From the NCBI GenBank assembly GCA_003833135.1, contig QZLH01000385.1, positions 1 through 42,274 of the forward strand: a stretch of DNA of 42,274 bases, written 5' to 3'. Shown here piece by piece: positions 1-13,239 of this stretch; position 1 is the stretch's first letter, and each line of letters opens with the position of its first letter. The translations under genes and the position numbers were made by a program. This DNA is from Oehlia diaphana (taxonomy: Eukaryota; Glomeromycota; Glomeromycetes; Glomerales; Glomeraceae). The notes beneath the pieces were generated by a model. The model was not told the DNA's origin. It saw only the letters and a program-made list of their open reading frames with translations, and searched no databases.

Positions 1-184
1 TTTTGAGCTTTATAAATATTACATTAAATATTCAGATATGATGGAGCCAATCTTAAAGTTTTTTCAGTAAAATTTTCAAATGATTTGGCTAAAAATTGAT
101 GGATTTATACATGTAAGGACGCCCACATTTAGGATCGCAAAATTACTCACTCATTCTTACCTGAATCACGAATTAATAAAAAAA

Positions 185-680
185 CGGTGCGAAAACATTT
201 TTTTTCATAGTATTATATTGAAAAAAAATGTTTCACAACGTTTTTTTCGATATTTTGATAAAAATGTTGCAAAAACGTTTTTTTCATAATATTATATTGA
301 AAAAAAACGTTTTGCAACATTTTTTTTAATACTTTAATGAAAAAACGTTGCGAAACGTTTTTTTCATAATATTATATTGAAAAAAAACGTTTCACAACAT
401 TTTTTTAATACTTTAATGAAAAAACGATGCGAAAACATTTTTTTATAATATTATATTGAAAAAAAACGTTTCGCAACATTTTTTTTGATATTTTGATAAA
501 AAAGTTGTGAAAACGGTTTTTTTATAATATTATATTGAAAAAAATGTTTCGCAATGTTTTTTTAATACTTTAATGAAAAAACATTGTGAAAACATTTTTT
601 TCATAATACTATATTAAAAAAAAATGCTCGCAACATTTTTTTTCAATGCTTTAATAAAAAACATTGCGAAATGTTTTTTT
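185..680. repeat. 80-bp tandem array of A/T-run dyads
   Basis: About six copies of a roughly 80-bp unit. The marker ATAATATTATATTGA (or a close variant) recurs near 205, 285, 365, 444, 522 and 601. Each unit is also a dyad: an AAAACGTTGCGAAAACG arm followed by its approximate reverse complement around a TTTTTTT/AAAAAAA pair. No gene fits here. An open frame at 80-289 is just the repeat read through. Confidence 0.85.
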
Positions 681-687
681 ATAGATA

Positions 688-862
688 AAGCTCGAGCCTA
701 GCTTAGTTCGAGCTATAATTTTCCTGGCTCGGCTCAGCTCACTTTAGCTCGAACCGAAATTTTTTATGGCTTGGCTCACTCTGGCTCAAGCCAGAATTTT
801 TTTTTCGAGCTAAGCCGAGCCAGACTGTGGCTCAGCTCAAGCCGGCTCGTGCAGAGCTTTAA
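688..862. repeat. GC-rich GAGCC/GGCTC palindromic block
   Basis: A sharply GC-richer patch inside AT-rich DNA, made of degenerate GAGCC, GGCTC and AGCTCGAG words on both strands. Self-complementary pieces such as GCTCGAGCC and TCGAGCTAAGCCGAGCC suggest a foldback-type repeat. It has no coding potential and I recognise no RNA gene in it. Confidence 0.6.
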
Positions 863-1962
863 AATTAAGCCAATTTTAAAAAAATAAAAAGTAGTTCTCT
901 GCAAAATTTGAATCTAATTCAGATAATTCAAACTGAGTGAATTTTAAATTGGATTAATACTAACAATTTTAATAACCTGTGACCCATATAACCTGACTTG
1001 TCAAGTTAGATTATTCATTTTTTTGACTCTGAATTAGATCTGGATAATCATTAAAATCATATTACTGATCACATATTAAAAATTGATTACATTTATATAA
1101 TTTTGTTAGATGAATGAAATAGTATATTCTTATTTAGCAAAAATTTCTAGAGACATCTTGCAATTACAGGTATATATATTAATTATTATTAAATATTACA
1201 TTAACTAATAAGCTGATTTTGATAATTAATAAAGCAATTAGCGTTTGAAACTGATTTGATAACTGCAAAAAATGTAGTCTTAAAGTAGATACAATTAGAG
1301 CATGCATATGTTTAAAGTCCTAGTAGATATGAAATATAGTCAAATTTCTGTTAAAACAAGTGATACAATTTCAATTTTATAGTTTAAATATAAAGTAATA
1401 AACAATAGAAATTGTAGATATCTTTAAATTCGTATTTAGCTTTACTAGTTTTAATAATAAAAAGTATGGGTCATCTTGTAAATCAATTACCTTGTATTAT
1501 TAAAAAAATTATATTTGAAAAAATATTCTTGATATATTACTAAGTATACAATATATTATCTAATGAAAATTACTAAAATTTCTGTCAAATTTAACTCAGG
1601 TTATTTGAATTAAATATTACTTGGGTTAGGTTAAAATTGGATCATTTCTATTTTTGCCAGGTTAAATCAGATATATTCTCCAAATCTGACTGAATTCGAC
1701 CCAGTAGAAGCATTAATAAAAAGTATCAAATATATAAAATAAATTATATTTTATATAATCTATAATTAGTTAAATATTACTGAACTTGTAAGGTAAAAAT
1801 ATATATAATTTAAAAATATAACTGAAAAGTTAGTAAAATTAATTAGTAGAAGAAAAATTTGGAGTAAGATAAATTTACATATAAATAAACAACGCAAAAA
1901 AATAGATTTTTAACATTTAGATAAGTTTATGATATAGAAAAGTCTTTTACATTATTTATACA
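863..1962. other. AT-rich intergenic stretch
   Basis: No convincing coding frame, RNA gene or long repeat is visible. The sequence is A/T-rich with short simple runs. Confidence 0.6.
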
Positions 1963-2496
1963 TTAAATATACATCAGAAAATTTTTTAGGTGTAATTTAG
2001 TGTAATATTTTGGAGGTGATGAAATTTGAAATATTACACTAAAAATGTAATATTACAGAAGTTTACACTTTTAAATTTAAATAATTATAGTAATTTAATA
2101 ATATCTTGCTATCTACTGATCTAATCAAAATGATCTATAGCTCATTGAAATTGACTCATCAAGACAAATCAAATAATAGTAAAATCTCTACATTTGATAA
2201 ATAATATTTTATTAATTTAAAACTTTATTGCATACTACAAAGCGTCCTATTAACTGTAAAGATGCGATTTTACTACTATTCAATTCATTTTGATGAGCTG
2301 ATTCTGATTCCAATAAGCTATAAATCATTTTGATTAGATCAGTAGATAGCAAGATATTATTAAATTATTATAATTATTTAAATTTAAAAGCATAAACTTT
2401 TGTAATATTACGTTTTTAGTGTAATATTTTAAAATTTTACATCACCTTTAAAATATTACAATAAATTACGCTTAAAAAAATTTTCTGATATATTAA
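1963..2496. mobile_element. Foldback/MITE-like element with long inverted arms
   Basis: The left arm (about 1963-2200) and right arm (about 2262-2496) are imperfect reverse complements over more than 200 bp. Paired landmarks include ATCAGAAAATTTTTTAGG at the left end against AAAAAAATTTTCTGAT at the right, and ATCTTGCTATCTACTGATC against GATCAGTAGATAGCAAGAT internally. The spacer is about 60 bp and there is no open frame, so the element is non-autonomous. Target duplications were not resolved. Confidence 0.8.
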
Positions 2497-3580
2497 GTAG
2501 CTTTTTTTATTTGTTTTTAAAGATTTTTAATATGTAGTAAAATTGTAAAAAAGTGTAAAAGCCTAGAACTTAAAGCAAAATTTAATATAATTTATTTGTT
2601 TATTTATTTGTTTATTTTATATTATATTTTAAAAAATTTTAAGTAATAAAAAGTTTTTTTATCATTTATTTTAAATTTAGGCAAATTTTATTAAAGAATC
2701 TGATAGTGAAAAACTTATATAACTCCTTGTCAATAATAGGTTATTTTAATATTATTAGAATTATCTTATTTAAAGTTTTATTTTGGTATAATTTTACTAT
2801 AATTGAATTATAAGTTATAGAAAAAATATTTTTTTTTAAATAATAAATAATTTATTACAAAAATTAAAACTTAACTAATATAAAATTTATTTTTATGAAA
2901 ATATTATTAGTAGATTCTACTCAAATAAAGCTTTCAATTAAGTATAATTTTATTTTGTTTAAATAATAGGATGCTAAAATATATAAATTTTTTGAAAATT
3001 TTATGTATGTTTATTACAAATGTTATATACATGTGATAGTATTGTTTATCTGATCATTTTCATAATGGTTTTTAGAATATTTTTATAAACTAAATGACTA
3101 AAGGATAAATAATCCTTAATTTTGCAAATCGGCAGATATGTAGCTTATTTTTAAAGATTTAAAAGATCATTTTTTGTAAATATTTTGGCATCTAGTAATC
3201 CAATTTTAAAAATATTTTTTAAATTGTAAAGCTAAATGAGACTACAAAATAAAAAAAAGTTCATCAAAATTGAATCACTAGATGCTGAGATATTTACAAA
3301 AAAAATGATTTTTTGAGTTTTAGCAAAAAGTAGTGTTTTTGGCTAAAAGTTAGTTATGATTTTTATATTAGATGTCCAAAGTCCTGTAATACCTCTATAA
3401 ATATATATTTTTTCTATATATACTTTATAGATAGCTTAATCTTAAGTTTGAAATTTAGAGCTAAATATATTTTTTTTTTTATATATTTTATATATACAAG
3501 TAATTCTAAATTTTAGATATATTGAGTTATTGAGATATCTTTTATAAATGCATTCAGCATTCATATTTTCCAATTATTAG
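2497..3580. other. AT-rich intergenic stretch
   Basis: I see no gene, RNA or clear repeat. T-rich and A-rich runs alternate. Confidence 0.55.
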
Positions 3581-4337
3581 TACAGTCATACCTTTATAAG
3601 TACATATATCTGGGACTTGGCCATGCACATGCAGTTAAGGAGGATGTGCACTTAAAGAATAGCCAATAAAAAAATCAATATTAGTAATTGGAAAGAATAT
3701 TTATTTAAATTTACTTTTATTTTATATTTTTATTTTAATGAAAGAATTGCATATACAAAAATGATCCGTGATGTGAAATAATATAATAAAATTAAAAAGA
3801 TTGAAAAATATTTTTTATTTAAAAAAATGTAAATTGTCAAATTTATTTATTTTAAAGAACTAAATAGCTATTAATGATTGGTCATTATTATATAATAGTT
3901 ATGTGAATACATTTATGAAGAGTGTTCTGATATACCCAGAATTCAGAATTATATGCACATGTAGAATATAGAGGATATGCACTTAACTTTAAGTCCCTAG
4001 CTTGAGACCAAGCCATGGTATACATATAGAAAGGGAATGCACTTATAGAGGAAGGTGCAACTGCAGTAGCTATTTAATTATTATTAATTTTTTAAGAATA
4101 AATAAATTTATTTAAATTATGTTAAATATTAAATAATTCATAAAATATGTTGGTTTTTATTAATTTAAAATATATTAAAAGTATTTTAAATTTAAATATA
4201 AAAAGAAACTTTGAATTAAAAGTTTTGTAAAATCTATTTTTCTATTGTCTATTCTTTAAATGCATATCATCATATCCTTTTAAATACATATATATAACCA
4301 GTTCTGAAATATATACATTTATAAAGGTATTACTATA
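3581..4337. mobile_element. pogo/Tigger-like non-autonomous element(s) with TA flanks
   Basis: The left end TACAGTCATACCTTTATAAG and the reverse complement of the right end TATAGTAATACCTTTATAAA match at about 30 of 40 positions, with a TA dinucleotide at each edge. A third related end lies inside: the reverse complement of 4029-4063 begins CAGTTGCACCTTCCTCTATA. Two related elements may therefore be nested. There is no transposase frame. Assignment to the pogo branch of Tc1/mariner rests on the CAGT-type termini and TA target and is tentative. Confidence 0.55.
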
Positions 4338-4951
4338 TTGCTATTTATAAGATTTTACATACAGTATATAAAACCATCCAACCAGTAAAAAGCAATTACT
4401 ATATACTTTTCAAAAATTAGTTTATATTTAAAAATAATTATATTTTAAATCAAATCTTATAATTTGCCTATAAAGATATTAGTAAAAAATAGTTAAAATA
4501 GTTAAATTTTATTTGTACAAATATTAGTAATTTATACAACTGATATAAAAAATGAAATTTTGTAAAAAAAAGTATATTTTTACTCAATAAAAAAGTATAT
4601 ATATTGATAATAATAAAATGTTCTATACAAAAATTTATTTTTCCATTGAATCAAATTAAATGAATATTCTAAGCAAGAAGTAAAATAATTTGAAAAGAAA
4701 AAGTAAAGAAAAGTAAAGAAAAGTAAAGAAAAGAAAAAAAGAGAAAGGAAAAAAAAAAATAAATTGATGCTGCTGTACAAATTATTATGTGAATGTAAAT
4801 TATGAATATGAGTGATGGAAAGGAACAGAGGTTTACAGACTCTACACTTGGTTGATTGACCTTTTATATAAACACCGAAATTTGCCGTGTTAGATAATCC
4901 TCAACGATTAATAATAAAAATAGAAATGTATTTTAACAAATGGTTAGACAT
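4338..4951. other. 3' flank of NOT1, AT-rich with a 10-bp tandem
   Basis: This lies downstream of the NOT1 stop codon (minus strand). It holds a short tandem AAGTAAAGAA x3 at 4701-4730 in a purine-rich run that continues to about 4757. No gene was recognised. Confidence 0.55.
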
Positions 4952-7900
4952 TTACCGGCTGACACTATCAAATAAGCGCTCTATATCTGCTGCGCACCTA
5001 GTAAACGAATGGCTCCAGAAATTATATCGAGGATTCTTGATCAATTCAATAAATGTGATTAAAAGTCCCCATGGATGTGGTCGATTGACGATTAATCTTT
5101 CGAGAAGTACCCTAGAATTAAACAAGTGTAACATAGATTATTTGTAAAAATTCCCTGAAATTAAGAGTTAAAATTAAAAATGATAATTTAATATACCTTG
5201 TAACTTGTTCTTTGATTACTTCTTGATTGCCCTCTGCAAATAAATATAATAATATACAACTGAAATAATGCGTATGGCTATTAGGATATCGAAGTTGATT
5301 GGCGATAGCACTCAAAAAAAGATATCGACCTAGTTTTTTTCCAATGGTAATGATATTATATATAAGCATATATAAATAAATAATTGCTTTATAAATATAA
5401 ATATAGCTTACCCTCTGAATCCAAATCAATAAGTAATTGTTGGAAAATATCCATAGGTGCGCTATGTGTAAGTGTATTTGACCCTTGATTCGATTTGTTG
5501 TGTAGTTGACTAATCGCTTGAATACCGACATAAAGGACAAGAGCGTTGATTACTGGAACATTGTATTTAGATCCAGTTGATAATATCTCTGGCTGATTAT
5601 TGGAATCAAGCATCAGTTTTTGTTTTAAATCCGATGGAAACGATATGGGTGAACGTGATTTTAAATAGTTATCGATATCATTTTTAAGATTATTGGCGAC
5701 CAAAGCAGACGCATAATCTGACAATACACGTGGTGACTGTGATATTTCAGGCAACAAATCGACTTTCAAATTTGGGGTGAATGGATCAGGTAATCTCATA
5801 TTACGTGGAAATGCGCTTAAGATCAAGTTCCGAAGTTGAATACAAGATGGTGGAATAACGTCACAAAAGCTGAAATGATAATCACAAAGAAATTCGGGAA
5901 AATCATGTAACAACACAAGCAAAACTCTCAGTGTCCCTTTGTAAAGCAATCTTGTAGTATCGATCATCTCAACGTTACGTAGAAATGGAACAAGAAATTT
6001 GAATAAGCATAAGAGAAGCTTGTGAAATGCAGGCCATCCCTAATAAACAACAAACAAAATATCAATATAAATAAAAAAATGGTTCATATCGACTTTATGA
6101 AAAAAGGCTAACCTTTTGATTCTCTGCGAGTAAGAGTTTGGGCATGAATAAGCGATGAGAGATTAATGAAAGCCATGCAAAAGTAAAACCAGGAAAGAAC
6201 AAAGGTTGCAAAGTATGGAAAGTATTATTGCTATAAATTAACAAAAAAAAAAAAAATTAAGCATTGACCTTTTTTATAGGAAAGTTTTACATATTAGAAT
6301 ATTAATGTAAAAAAATACCTTAAAGCTGTAAGAATTTGGAAGTAAATAGGTTGAAGTTGTTGCTCATATGAATTTAGATCATTCAGTAAACTTGAAAATA
6401 ATCGGAAAAATGGCTTTTGATTAAACTGCTGACGACGCTGTTCATGTGCTTGTGCAAGCACCAACACGATAATTGACAAAATTTTTGTAAGATAATTGAT
6501 TTTAGCAACATTGTTGTTAATTCCTTCTGGATCCGAGTGATATTTTACTAATAAAACAATAAGTTTTGAAAAAGCGTCAATAGCCTGGTAAGCGACGACA
6601 GGTGTTGCCTGAATAGTCGCCTTTTGTTTCAAATAGTGATCGACGCTCATCTCTGTACAAACACGGAAAAACATTGAAGATATTTCCTCGCCTTTTAATA
6701 CACCTTGTTGTTGTAACTTTTAAATAATAAAATTTAAATGAGTTTAAAAGTAAAAATACTATGCCAATAAAATAACATAAACTTGCTAATATCTTACCTG
6801 GATAATGAAAGTGGCATAAGTTTTTTCGTTTGAAGCTGAATGTTGATAAACCCGCACCCATTCAACAAAGAAGTAAGTCAGTTGATCACGCAATCCCATA
6901 TTTTCTACTTCTTTGTTAAGAACCTCTCGATTTACCCGTGGTCTCAAATCTTCTAAAAGTTGAATAACGCTATTCGAGTAAAAATAAATTAATTAATTAG
7001 ATAAGAATTAATGAAATAAAATTAATTTGATTTTTTTTAAAATTTTTTTTTACTTACGCCTCAGGAGCCTTGCCACGTTGCGTTAATCTAGTTAGAGCAT
7101 CTAACGAATCCACAAAATCATTACGTTTAGCACAAGGAGGATCTCTTAAAGCACATTCTCGGATCAATTTTGTGGTAAAATCGATCACAATTGGTCTTCC
7201 ATTTTCGATGAGTTTTGCAAGTTGAGTATCTTGATCACTGGCGTTAATAAGACCGGCTTTGATTAAGGCGACAACTACTGGTACAATAAATTTGCGCTAA
7301 ATGAAATTTTTTCGATTTTTATAAGTAAATAATTTAATGTTGTTAGGTAATCATTAGATATAAAAAAAAAAAATTAAAGCCTACTTCATCATCTGCGTAA
7401 ATTAACCAAGCAGTAACTTCCTTGTTGACTTTGTAGGAAATTTCGCAAAGCTTTTCGAGAAGCGTAACATACACTTCCCGTGAGAGATTTGAATCGTTCT
7501 TATACAATAGCTGGACAACTTTTTGTGAAAAATGTAACGCAGTCTCGTCGCGGTTAAATGATTGAGTAGCTAATAAAGGAATTTCTTTGACTAACAACCG
7601 AATATCGTGGTTAGGGGGCAGAGATGCCCAGGAAGCATGTGGTGATTTGCTTATCGCTTTATCCAACTCTGAAAGATATTGTCCAAATTTCTCCAAACTC
7701 TGGTGAGCTGTGATTGGAATTTGCACTTGTGGACTTTCAAATGGCATTTCAGTAGGATTATATGGGTGACCAATACCGAAATCTTGACCTCTTAGCATAC
7801 CAGATCTTACGTTACGATCGTTATAAATTTCCGCAGCTTGATTACTTAAACGTGGAATACGAGAAAAATCTTCATATACTCTCAATTGTTGAGGCAATAG

Positions 7901-10900
7901 ACCATTAGGCTTCAATCGTAATGGTTCAGGTAGAGTACTCATATAGCGCGAGATACCCGAATAAACTGACATATCATAATATGGTTGGCCGGTTCTTTCC
8001 CTATGCTTTTTGCGATTACTGAATGATGAAGCCAATGATTCATCAATTTCAGGAACTGCCTTATCCATAGCTGCTTTCTCAATAAAAGTACAAGCTAAAT
8101 CCAGATTATCAGCTACTATTACGAGAATTGCTTGTTCGGATATACTTTGTTCGCTAAATCCATTCTGCAAGAGTAAAGTTCTCAAATGTGTTGCCATACT
8201 AATTCTCAAAGGTTCTTTGCATGTTACTAAAGCTAAACTACCGGCCAAATTTTGTACCATTAAGTGAGCTGCATTTCTCATCTTTTCTTCATTTGGTTCC
8301 ATTGCAAAATCTTTAATTATTAATTCTCGTGTTGAAATTCCAGCAATAGTCACAGATCTTTCAACCACTGGAGTAATAATTTCACGGATAGCTCTATCAA
8401 TAGCCATATGAATTAGTTTCCTTAACCCCTGATTTGCAAATACACCTGGTATATTAGGGTTGATTGTAATGAATTGTCCCAAGTTCGTGATAGGTTCATC
8501 CATTAGTGGTAACGAAGAATGGCTAGTAGGCGTGGATGGAACAGGAACTTGCGATAGCTGTGGCGGTAATTTACTGGTAGGCCATTTATCAAATTCTTGT
8601 GCAAGTTTATCCGTTTGATTTGTAGCTAATTCTTTCGGTGGACGATCTTTAATGATCGTTGTTGGTTCTATGTCTTTAAGTTCAATTTCTAAACTTTTAC
8701 AGAGTACTTCAATTTCGAATTTAAGATTAAGTTTTAAATCTGCATATTGATACAATTCTACTAACAATTTGAGAATAGCCATTAACCATGGATTTGGAGG
8801 TTTGAAAACCTTGCTTTTGCTCGCTTGCTCAAGTACTTTACATACAAAAGGAATGGCCACTATTAATCTATTGTTATCATATCCTTCAATCAAAAGCTCC
8901 TACGAAGAAAAAAGGGTTAAAACACCAAGCAAAAAAATAATAAATATTAATTTCTACCTAATCACAAACCTTAAACGCGATGTTTTTATGTTTAATAGGC
9001 TTATTTTTAGCCAATGTCATACCGCCAAGCCATGATCCGAGATTCTTCAATAAGGAACGTTCAGATGACGATTGTACAGTTTTTTCGGAATTCAGTAACA
9101 CTCTGATATTCGCAAATGACTCATGTAAAACGTGGCGACAAAGAGATTGACTTTCTAGTGACTCAAGGAATTGAAGATAAAGTTGATGATAATTTGGTTC
9201 AATGCTAGCTCTTTTTACTACTAGGTAATTAGCGAACCAACGATAATGAGACTCTTTGAGAATATCTTTCATTTCAGCAACTTTAGTTTCTAAATTACTT
9301 TGAGCAACATTGTTGATGATAAAAAGGATTTTGTCCTGAATTGCTTCGCTTGGAACTTCATAGTCAACTTTATCGGCCGCTAATAACGTATCAAGATTCA
9401 GAGCAGTGAAAGCTGGTCTATCGATAATTTTGTTATTTTGTTCGGAGGCAGGTTTATTATTAGAGTTAACATCTGTACTTGAACTATTATTTACAGCTTT
9501 GGAAGTAGATTGTTCATTATTAATGCTAATACTAATAGTAGTAGGGGACGTGATAGCGGGAGTAGATGTGAGATTCGTAGAGCTACTCTTGTTCGAATTA
9601 AGAGCAAGTGTAGACCTAACAGATTGTACAATTTCAGGATGAGCTTGTTGTAGTTGTGTAATTTGCAAAAGATGTGAGCAGTATTGTGGCCATTCTGGAA
9701 GACGAGATTGAAATTGTAATAAAGCTTGAACTCCAAAATTGAACATTTTAGAATCAGAGGGACTCCTAAGAGCATTCAAAACGTAACGGAGAGCAATACC
9801 GAGCGCTTCATATATCACAAGTTGATATTGAATGAGTGACCCGAATATTACGCTAGTGATCGTTAATTCTCTTTGTGGATATTTTGGGAAAAATTGATAT
9901 TCGTCGAATAAATTGTGTACCATACAAGAAAAAATTTGGTTTTCTCTCTTTTCTTTAGAATGTTTAAACCTCTGTAATAGTTTAATAAAATCTTCAATGC
10001 CGATTTCCTGTCGATACACCCGTTCATAATATGAATTTGCTTCTTCTTCTACATCAGCTGTGAAAGTTTGATCCGGCGCATTTCCGTCAGTGGAGGACGA
10101 ATTCAAAAGACGTGGATAGACATGCATAGATGTATTATTAATTTCTTTGAATAATTCAGAATTTGCTGGAGACATTGAACTTTATAAATGAAGTATTATA
10201 ATTGGTTAAATAATTGTTAAAAAGTTGTGTATTCAGAAAATTATTAATAGATAGCAAACCTGTTCGAGAGAATACGCAGGAAAATAGCAAACACGTCACC
10301 GGTAAGTTTTACTGACTGAAGATTACCATTGTTTTCACGCGTAACTTCCACAGCAATTTTTTGACTGAGAAATTCTAAACAATCGTGAACAAATGAATCA
10401 CCAAATTCAATTATATTGTCCTGTAGCCATTTTTCCAAATTAAGGTATTCTCTGCGTGAAGCAAGAGCTGCCAAGTCAATTGAGAAAGAAAATGGTTGAA
10501 CAGCTAAAAGTGGATTCAATATCTGCTGACAAATAATTCAAAAAAGATAAATTGTTTAACAACATTAGCATTGCTAATAAAAGTAAATTAAGTTCTTTTG
10601 TCAAATAATCTAAAGAAAACAAGGAAAGTTATATTAACAATCTAAACATTTACCTTCAAATCCTGTGCAATATCTAATATCCTTGATATGGTCATAGCGT
10701 CTTTTTTATACATTTCAAGGCATCCTTCAACGAAGAGATTACTATTAACTTGCCATAATCGTGTAAGAACAGGTGTCGAACTTGAATGCCCGGTTAAGAA
10801 CATCAAAACTAATCTGTTCACTATTTCTTGATGCAGTGGATTCCATGGTTTCTATAAGATAACATCAATATCAATTTTTTTAAATGATAAACATAAAATA

Positions 10901-12994
10901 ACAATGATATAAAACCATAATAACAATATTTACTTGTACTTGAGCAAGTCCTAAGCACATGACTTCAGGAGTTTGTTTAGATGCTCTTTCGAATAACTGT
11001 CTAACTTCTTCAAAAAGGTCAGTATCGGCCATTTTGACCATAGCTTCAATCAACTCAACCGAATTCCATGGATTCGCTGTGAGCATTCCGGACATTGATT
11101 TAAGATTTGCGTTTGATGTCGCAAAATCATCCGTAGATAAAACCTTTTGCACAGGATAATCATTAATGTTAAAAATGTCAGGCGGCGCTTGCACTATACG
11201 ACGTAAGAAGTTAAATTGTCCGTTGATATTATTCCAATGTCCCCAAAATACATGTAGAGGAAATTGCTGTTGATCCTAGATCATAAAGAAAATTATTAAC
11301 TTTGTTTAAAAATAATAATTGATATAAGTATTAATTTACCTTAACTGCTTTCTTGAAACTTGATAAAATTATCTCCAAACCCTTTGTATCATTAATACTA
11401 AACTCTGGATAATCTAACTTTTCTATTACTTTATTCCAATCTAAATGAGGTTGCTAGAATAAAAAACAAAAATTTATTATTTAGAACAAATACAAGTAAA
11501 ATAAAGTGACAATCATTTTTATTGTCATTCAAAGTCTAAATCGGTTGATGTTAAAGTCATTTAAGGAACTTTTTATTATTTTTAAAAAAAAAGTTACTGA
11601 CCAGTTCCACTAAAGTTGACGCGAATATTTCAATATCCCATGTCTGTTTGTGTTCTTGAAGATCGGTAACTTGATTCCATGCACTACCATCCTCAATATG
11701 CGTTCTTGCCATCATACCAATAGCTTGAGCAACATCATCCTCTCTGATAATTTCACCAGATTCAGCTGACGTTACTCCCAGTTGATTCAAAATATTTAGA
11801 AATGCGGAAGTGGAACTACAACAATTATAACCTGCATCATGCATAATTTTGGACAATGTAACCCGAGCTTGATCACTTGGTTCTCCCATTTTAATATTAA
11901 AAAAATTGCTAAATACATTTTTTATTTCATTGAAAATAAGCATTAAAATTATAAAAAATACATTGATACCGAGAAATACAATGATTATACTTACACTGAG
12001 TCAGGAAGAGGGAAAGGAACAACAGGCTTGGAGGTATCACTTTGCGCAGGTAGAGAATTTCTTTTTTCGGCTTCGAAATAGGCAATTAGATGTTGCTTAA
12101 GTTTATCTGATAAATTAGCTTGAACTGGTTGATCTCCTAGAGCTTCAAATAATGGATCTATATTCTGCTTAATAATTTCGCGTGCTACAGATTGATTTTT
12201 TTATCAAAAAAAAAAAAAAAAAAAAAAATTGTTATGATCTGTGCAACATTTAAACATTATAATAAAGCATCAATATGTTTGTAAATGGACCTAACCTTGT
12301 TCTACAATTTCCTTTCTATTTGCCGATAACAATGAAATACAAAGTCCAACTTTTTCGGGTGGGTTAATTCCAACGTTTTCTAAAAAACTATTTAAGTCAA
12401 GGTCTTTAAAAGAATCGCTATTGTCTACGGAATTTAAAGCTTCACAGAAAACAGCCGAGAGAGCAGGATCACTTGCAGCTTCTATAACTTTTTCAATTAA
12501 TAGACGATAGCTCAAAGAATGGTTGAACAATTCCGAGCTACGAGCTCCAGTATTACAAATTCTTGAATCTTTAAGAAGTCGTCGCAATAAATGAAAATGT
12601 GTATCCTGGCCGTGTTGATCTATAAGCTACAATTTAAAATTAAATAGCGTGAGGTAAAAATTGTTAGGTTGTCAACAAAACTTTTATACTGCTAGTCCCA
12701 AACGATTACAACTTTTTTAAAACTAGATCTTTTATATTTAACTACTTGGACGTTGAAAGATCTAAACACGAATGTATTAAAACTTACAGAATTAATTTCG
12801 GCTACGTTGAGAGCGTAATTCTCAGCCGAAAGGGTAGACAACCGGAAGGAAATTTGAGCTTTTACAATGTTGATTAAGCTCGTTTGAGAAGATCTCAAGT
12901 GATGGGGCGTAGTGGACGACGTCTTTGCTGTAGTAGAATTACTATTAACAGGCGGTGGGGAGAAGGACGTGAAAGATGGTTCCTCACTGTTCAT
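4952..12994 (-). CDS. NOT1: CCR4-NOT complex subunit 1 (scaffold)
   Basis: Scaffold of the CCR4-NOT deadenylase, which shortens mRNA poly(A) tails. Exons, 5' to 3' on the minus strand: 12994-12788, 12626-12296, 12184-11995, 11908-11602, 11453-11340, 11275-10934, 10851-10654, 10525-10260, 10179-8970, 8899-7385, 7296-7058, 6969-6798, 6716-6319, 6230-6113, 6039-5412, 5329-5197, 5111-4952. All junctions keep phase and give 2175 aa, within the family range. Visible regions: N-terminal helical repeats beginning [13 protein letters not shown]; a MIF4G-like CAF1-binding region near 905-1130 ([20 protein letters not shown]); the CAF40-binding DUF3819 region near 1225-1370 ([17 protein letters not shown]); and the C-terminal NOT2/3/5-binding domain ([33 protein letters not shown]). 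The ATG at 12994 is the first Met in frame. The frame stays open upstream without a Met. Exon 8 has a tandem CAGCAG acceptor. Confidence 0.97.
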
Positions 12995-13239
12995 AATGGG
13001 GAGGGGCACATTATTTTCTTTATTGTGAACAGAAGGAATCTGAGGTGCAAACCAACAATGAGGCTTTGAAGCTGGTTTTTTTTTACGATTTTATTATTTC
13101 ACTGCTTACATCATCGATAATTCATAAATTTAGCTAGAACAAAACGTGATTCGGATAAACCAAATAAATTTCTTTGATTATCAAAATTCATGCACACACT
13201 TATATATTCTAGACAGAAAAAATAAATGTATATTAAAAA
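12995..13239. promoter_or_regulatory. Shared divergent promoter NOT1/TFB1M
   Basis: The 245 bp between the start codons of NOT1 (minus) and the methyltransferase (plus) must hold both promoters and 5' leaders. I recognise no definite factor site. The NOT1 frame stays open without a Met to about 13095, so part may be 5' UTR or an undetected N-terminal exon. Confidence 0.55.

Noticed and set aside
80..289. Open frame of 69 codons at the left edge
   Set aside because: It runs into the 80-bp tandem array; the protein is repeat translation with no family resemblance.
4887..5147. Plus-strand frame of 86 codons preceded by a TATA-like TTTTATATAAA
   Set aside because: It lies antisense to the conserved last exon of NOT1, which fully explains the open frame.
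7343..8893. A separate gene starting at MIEGYDNN
   Set aside because: This is exon 10 of NOT1; the frame joins exon 9 in phase across a GT-AG intron.
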